Assembly: GCF_010015445.1 (NCBI RefSeq)
Contig: NC_053118.1
Coordinates: 19,105,437-19,169,436 of the forward strand
Direction of reading: 5' to 3'
From: Perca fluviatilis
Taxonomy: Eukaryota; Chordata; Actinopteri; Perciformes; Percidae
DNA: 64,000 nucleotides
Shown here: positions 58,648 through 64,000 of the stretch, one piece after another
Layout of the letters: each line of letters begins with the position of its first letter
Position numbering within the stretch: position 1 is the stretch's first letter
Position numbers and translations under genes: made by a program
The notes under the pieces: generated by a model
The model's database searches: none
What the model saw: only the letters and a program-made list of their open reading frames with translations
What the model was told of the DNA's origin: nothing

Positions 58648-60775
58648 TCATTCTTGGTCCTGCAAGGACACGATACGTCGGCGAGAGGAAGCACTTCGTT
58701 TCTTCAGCATGAGCTTGAGCTAGAAATTGAAACATAAATTAAGATGATAATGAATCACCCTTGATAAAAACGGAAACAGCAGGACTAAACAGCATACAGA
58801 TGTGGCTGGCTGTTAAAATGATGGGCAGCTCACCTGCTCTCCCTGGAGGCCGCTCTGCAGCAGGTGCGCTGGCTGGTCGTTCTCCAGGTTGCGGATACTG
58901 GGATCAGCTCCTCTGCGCAGCAGCAGCTGCAGGATCTCCTCCTGGTGGGGGTTACCATGGAGACCAGCTGCCATGTGTAAGGCTGTATGGCCATGCGCCT
59001 ATGGCAAAAAGAGAAAAAATCAGGTTGACTCAGACTGTTGTAGTAAAGTATGTATACAGTATGCATTTGTACATGCACATAAATGCTGCAGACACATGTA
59101 TATTTCAAATCCAGTTTTGAATTTTGTGTCAGTGTACGACTCACTTTCAAGTTGACAAAGTCTTTCATGTTCGCCAGGGGAATCCTCAGCAGATAAGTCA
59201 CCAGATCGATGTTCCCCTCCTTTACTGCCAAGTGCAGCACAGTCTTGTTACTTTTGATTTCCTGGAATTAGGGAATTGAACATGATGTAAAAAAAATAAT
59301 AATAATATATATATCTCATAATGAAACCACAAGTCAGACTGAGACATTTAACCATCAAACAAGGAAGAGAAAACAAAAGAGAGAGTGAGGGGGGAATGGT
59401 GAGTACTATGACATCACCATGGTTAAATAAAACTTGGGCACTTCCCTATGAACTGTATATTGTGACTGAAAGGTCAGGGTTTAACATGTTGGACTGTACC
59501 TGACTGCAAACTACCGGCTGCTAATCTGTCCATTCATATAATCTATTGCATCTAGTGCATCCATTGTGACACATACAGTATATGGATCTATGCTTATTAC
59601 TGAGGAAAGCAGTTCACATGACATTCTGAAAAGGAAGAGCTGTACTTTACCTGGCTGAGCAGGGACGCCCCTGCGCTGAGAAGCATCTGCACACAGGAAA
59701 GCTTCTCCGCCGCCTTGGTCTGAAGACCAACATCTGCCAGCCCACTGCTAGACAATGCCTTCATGGTATCACTGTGAGAAATGGCTGCACAGTGCAGAGG
59801 AGTCATACCTGAGGCGAAGAAGAAGACTCATGTAACATTTGAATTAATGATATAAATATTGGTACTTAGTCCTAATTATAATATACTGTATGGCTAGGTT
59901 AACACAACTTCCCTGTCAATTTATCATTTGTAATGACATTAAATTACCCTCAAAATTGCGTGCCTCCAGGTTGACAGCCGGCCTGCTGGACAGAATTGCC
60001 TGAAAAAAAAAGGAAGAATAATAATTGTTAAGGTCAGCTCGATATATAGTGATAGTGATGCCAAAGTAATTCAGTACTACTGCTGCTTTACCTGCAGAAC
60101 CCCAGGTAAACCATAGTGGGCAGCCAGATGAAGAGCAGTTTGTCCTTTAACATCACATGCATTGATGTCCGTTCCAAAGGACAGCAGATCTTGCACAATC
60201 TCCGGCTGGTTTGCTGTCACCGCCACCAGTAAAGCAGTCTGTACAAGCACATTTAATTTATTATACAACTTTATTTTGAGAAATTATAATCCTGTGCTAA
60301 TGTTTGTGATAATAAAAAAAAAACTTGTGCCAAAAAGAGTAATTTGCATACTTTGGAAGATTTTTTTATTCATACCTTTCCCTTGTGTTCTTTTGCATCA
60401 AGCCTGCCCACATCCCTCAGCCTCTCTGCAGCAGCAAAGGCACACTCCCTGAGCCCCTTGGCAGTGTAGATATGCAGGATTCTGACAGAACAAGAGCACA
60501 CCATGAATTAGTTTTAAATTAGGCTGGAGAATCGTGGTAATCCTCGCAACCGATTTTACACTATTCCCTTTCACATTTAAATTAGTCTCTCCATTGTATC
60601 TGCGTTTCTAATCATCGAGCTTGAGCGGCTGACTCATTGACATCTTTCTAGGATTACCAAACTGCACATGTAGCTCTCACTTTTAGCTTGTGACTAAAAA
60701 CGAAACTCCTATGGAAGTAAATAAATCATATACTAACATATGCACATTCACACAAGACGGTAATGTTGTTGTTGT

Positions 60776-60843
<68 letters not shown>

Positions 60844-62302
60844 AGCGGTGTGTGCGTGCGCGTGCACTATTAGTGTAATCATGCAATCTTTGAGCTCAAA
60901 GTAAAATGAGAGTGCACATATTTGTCAGTTAACTTGTGATCTTTTTCTTAGACCTCGCTAGCAGATATACTGAAACACATGTAAACCACATAATCATGCA
61001 CATGCATTCACTCATAGGAACTCACGTGTCTCCGTCTTCATCCTGCCCAGTGGCTCTGCTGTAGTCCATCCCGCTGAGCAGCATCCTGGCCTCTTCCAGC
61101 TTGGTGGCATCCATCGATGAACCAAAACTCAGCTGTGCCGTCTGACTGGGACCCAGAAGTGACCAAGACGAAGCCATGCTGGGATCTGTGATCTGTGTCA
61201 TTGGGCAGTCCTGCTCAGAAGAATCCAGTTCATAAAGGTCAAACCATCATAAAGGTATGATATACATACAACATGTCCGTTGAACATGCACAACAAAGGG
61301 ATTTCTCTTACATATGTTTGAGGCATTGTATCTCCAAACCCTGGGACCTGCTGTTGTGTGCCGTATTCAGATGTCATTGGGAGGCTGTAGGCTGCAGCGT
61401 AGCTGGTTCCTGGATGGCTGGGGTAGTAATTGAGTGTAGACTCTGGTGCTGGGGTCCACTGCTCATAGCTCACTGCCATGTCTGAGTAGCTGCTTGATGC
61501 GTCTAGAATGGAGAGGACTCAGTCAGTAATATATAAATATATACTTATACTCTTTATACTTCACTCATTATGCTCAAGATAATAAAACAATCAAAAGGAC
61601 AAGCCTGGTGATGTTTACATTTTTGTTATTGTCAACAAATCCCATGAAAAGACCAAAACCAACAAAGTGTTTCCTACCCTGTCTGTGGCAGCAAAATACA
61701 TAGACATAAATCTTAATAATAAACAGTTCACAAACATAAATTTACTTTGTTTTAAGGCTAAATAATATCCTAAAACCAGGAGTTAATAGTGTATTTGTTG
61801 GGGACTGTTTTCTGTCATGGATGTGGTGCACTAGCGAGTATTTACAGCAGAAGGATAGAGTATGTGGAATTGACTCAAAATAAACTGCAGCGCCCATCTT
61901 CATCATAATAAAGGAGCATGTCACTCAGAGCAACAGTGTGGCTCATTCAACGATGGGGCTCTACGGCATAAAGGAATAACCTATATCAGGCTGTATATCA
62001 CCAGACTTATTCTTTGTGTTGTGCAGAAGTTGTCCTACTCTTACCTGTACAGGTAAATGGTTCTGCTGAAGACAACTGCTGGGAGAAAGAAAAAAAAAAG
62101 ATAAATCATAAACAATCTCATTTGTGATATGATATTTAGTGAGATGCTGATGTGTGCTGCCTTACTGTAACAGTAGTTGGAGGAGCAGGACTTGTGCTGG
62201 CCGTAGAGCAGGAGGGTGTCACAGATGACGTCTCACGCCTTCTCTTCTGCTCCAAGAGTTTCTTCACTGTGGGCAGAGTGCAACACGGCTTCTCTTTTGG
62301 CG
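58648..62302 (-). CDS. nfkbid: NF-kappa-B inhibitor delta (IkBNS), 5' end not identified
   Basis: Minus-strand exons: 62166-62302, 62045-62075, 61312-61502, 61026-61210, 60376-60481, 60092-60238, 59948-59999, 59651-59808, 59145-59261, 58834-58998 and 58648-58719 (stop 58648-58650). All phases agree; 453 aa are visible. The N-terminal part has a basic motif (PTVKKLLEQKRRRE) that could be a nuclear-localisation signal, then a Ser/Tyr/Pro-rich region. The ankyrin repeats begin at QDEDGDTILHIYTAKGL and continue with TALLVAVTANQPEIV, GQTALHLAAHYGLPGVL, LEARNFEGMTPLHCAA, SNKTVLHLAVKEGNIDLV, GHTALHMAAGLHGNPHQEEI and NLENDQPAHLLQSG. These match mammalian NFKBID closely. It acts in the nucleus with p50/p52 to modulate NF-kB targets. 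The visible 5' exon starts in phase 1, so at least one more coding exon lies upstream, in 62303-64000 or beyond. Confidence 0.9.
60766..60839. repeat. (GTT)n-(GT)n microsatellite in an nfkbid intron
   Basis: GTT repeats at 60766-60779 run into a pure GT tract at 60781-60839. Confidence 0.95.
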
Positions 62303-64000
62303 CTGAAAAAGAATAACTATTCGGTCATATATTTTGTTTACATGTGATAAGTATCTGAGATCAATAGAGTTTGGACTTGAAACAGTTAGGGCTGCAGCTA
62401 ATGACTTTTCCATTATCCATGTATTTGCTGATTATTTTTTTCCAATTATTGACTAATTATCTGGTCTATGTAATGTCAGAAAAAAAGAATAAACAATTCA
62501 CAATTTCTTAGAGCCCAAAGTTCAAAAACGCAAAAGGTATTTACAATTCTATAAAACAAAAGCTGCAAATTATCGATTTTTTAGCTCTCTCTCACTCTTT
62601 GTAGTTAAGAATCACTAAATATGTCTAGTAGAAAAATAAATAACAGAATAGATGGTAATGGAAAGTGTAAGTGTTAGAGTCTTGTTTACTCTCACTGGAG
62701 TATATTAACATTTTAATTCTCATGAAGAAGGGCTTTGCTTTATGAAAGCTTTGATTTTAAGTAATGAAGAGCTGAATAAATTCTTAGAGTGAGAGAATAA
62801 CATGTGGATGAATCTGCCGGCTCACTTTCTCCCTGGTGGCTTTTTTTTTATCAACATCAAATCCATTATACTATAAGCATGTTTCCCCCCTGCTGATAAA
62901 ATAAGTATCATTTCCATTAAACAGGTGAGAAATAGGAAAAAGATATTACAAAACAGAATTCTGATGTTTCCAGGTGACACACAGGTTGTTTCCTCAAAAA
63001 CTGCACCCCACATGTGAAAGATAAAGTGATATTTCCGCCCTGTCTGTGGAACCGGACTACAAAGATAAAGCTTTGAGAAACCTCCTCCATTAGGAACACA
63101 GATTGTGCGGACGTGCAAAACCAGATTAATCAGAAAACCTTTAGTATGGGATTGCCACTGCCTCATTTTTCTATGACATCTTCCTGTCTGGCTCCGTTAC
63201 GCTAACAGAAAGGCAAACCACATCTTCCTGTCTTTGGTATGTCACAGGCACGTCACCTCAACACGTGAAGTCGCCTTGCGCTTTCTATTGTACCAACATG
63301 TCTAGGAGGCAGAGCAGAAGAAGAACAGAGATGTGTTCTTTTTTGTCTTTTCTTTTAAGCCTGTGAATGTTGACTGCTGTGGTGTGCCACGCAGGGACAA
63401 GACAGCTCTATTCCCCAGAGCAAATACAAAGAAGGTTTACTTCCAAAAACAAAATATGCAAATTCCACCAGTGAGAGAGAAATGTGTGTTCATGGGGGTT
63501 CAGCTTTCTGTCAGTTACTCGTGTCTTCACTCTCTTTCAAAATCAACGCTTCCATTTCCAGTTAAAAACCTGTCCTGAACAATAATCCATTGTGTGTGAC
63601 CTGCCTGCCCCCACCACATAATAAAGGTCACTTTATCAGAATAAATGACATCAGTCAGTACATTTCAGGTTCATTTTCAGGTTCAGAAGGTGTCACTATA
63701 GTTTACTCAGTCCTGACTCATTTGATCTTTACAATAAAAGGCCACCTTTGACTTTTTTTTATATACAGATGATGTAATGCTGCAACATGTAACTACACAA
63801 TCTACACTCAGCAGCCACTGCATTAGGTACACTTGTACAATCTAATGTGATCCAATACAACAGCTTTTGCCTTTACAAAGATAACAATGGTGCTGTTATG
63901 ATTGACACTGTCGGAGAAGTATTACTGTAACTATATGTTTATTATAGAGGTTGTGGTTTGCAGTGGTGTTGAACTGGAGTACACTATATTGAGAGGTGTT
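62303..64000. other. Upstream of the visible nfkbid exons; nothing identified
   Basis: The missing first coding exon of nfkbid should be here or to the right. I could not find a minus-strand ATG followed by a phase-1 donor that I would defend. Open frames such as 62822-63166 have no resemblance to the family. Confidence 0.45.

Noticed and set aside
62822..63166. Candidate first exon of nfkbid on the minus strand
   Set aside because: The frame has no suitable phase-1 donor and no similarity to the family.

Overview
The window looks like teleost fish genomic DNA. It has short vertebrate-style exons with GT-AG introns, long CA/GT microsatellites, a Tc1-like transposon and several non-autonomous DNA elements of the kinds common in fish. 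The encoded families (FXYD, FCGBP-like VWD/C8/TIL proteins, NFKBID) are vertebrate. Exon boundaries were worked out by hand from splice consensus and reading-frame phase, so UTR ends are approximate.

Layout, left to right. (1) 1-2314, minus strand: the 5' coding part of a small type I membrane protein I do not recognise, running off the left edge. (2) 2324-7570: no convincing gene. (3) 7571-24748, plus strand: a large FCGBP-like (IgGFc-binding-protein-like) gene that is broken. It has at least eight in-frame stops, many frameshifts, lost splice sites, a Tc1/mariner insertion in an exon, an exact 23-bp triplication and an expanded GT microsatellite in an exon. (4) 27150-41903, plus strand: an intact FCGBP-like paralogue of 21 coding exons whose phases all match (about 3,014 aa): signal peptide, N-terminal IgGFc-binding domain, six VWD-C8-TIL-type units and a terminal TIL-VWD. 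A TATA box and a noncoding first exon lie just upstream. (5) 46111-53330, plus strand: an FXYD6-like gene with a signal peptide and FHYD motif (84 aa). (6) 54466-56581, plus strand: an FXYD7-like gene with no signal peptide and an FDYD motif (73 aa). (7) 58648-62302, minus strand: most of nfkbid (IkBNS), an ankyrin-repeat nuclear IkB; its first exon(s) are not identified.

The gene set (FXYD genes, FCGBP and NFKBID close together) recalls the human 19q13 region, which from general knowledge carries FXYD1/3/5/7, NFKBID and FCGBP. The genes do not form one pathway: FXYD proteins tune Na,K-ATPase, FCGBP-like proteins are secreted mucus-network proteins, and NFKBID regulates NF-kB target genes.

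I saw no evidence of a wholly new system. The most interesting items are the contrast between the decayed and intact FCGBP copies (loss of GDPH self-cleavage motifs in the dead copy), a tandem splice donor in the FXYD6-like gene that would switch its cytoplasmic tail, an 871-bp fold-back element in an intron of that gene, a GC-AG intron in the intact FCGBP-like gene, and several TTAA- and 8-bp-TSD-flanked elements whose boundaries can be read directly.
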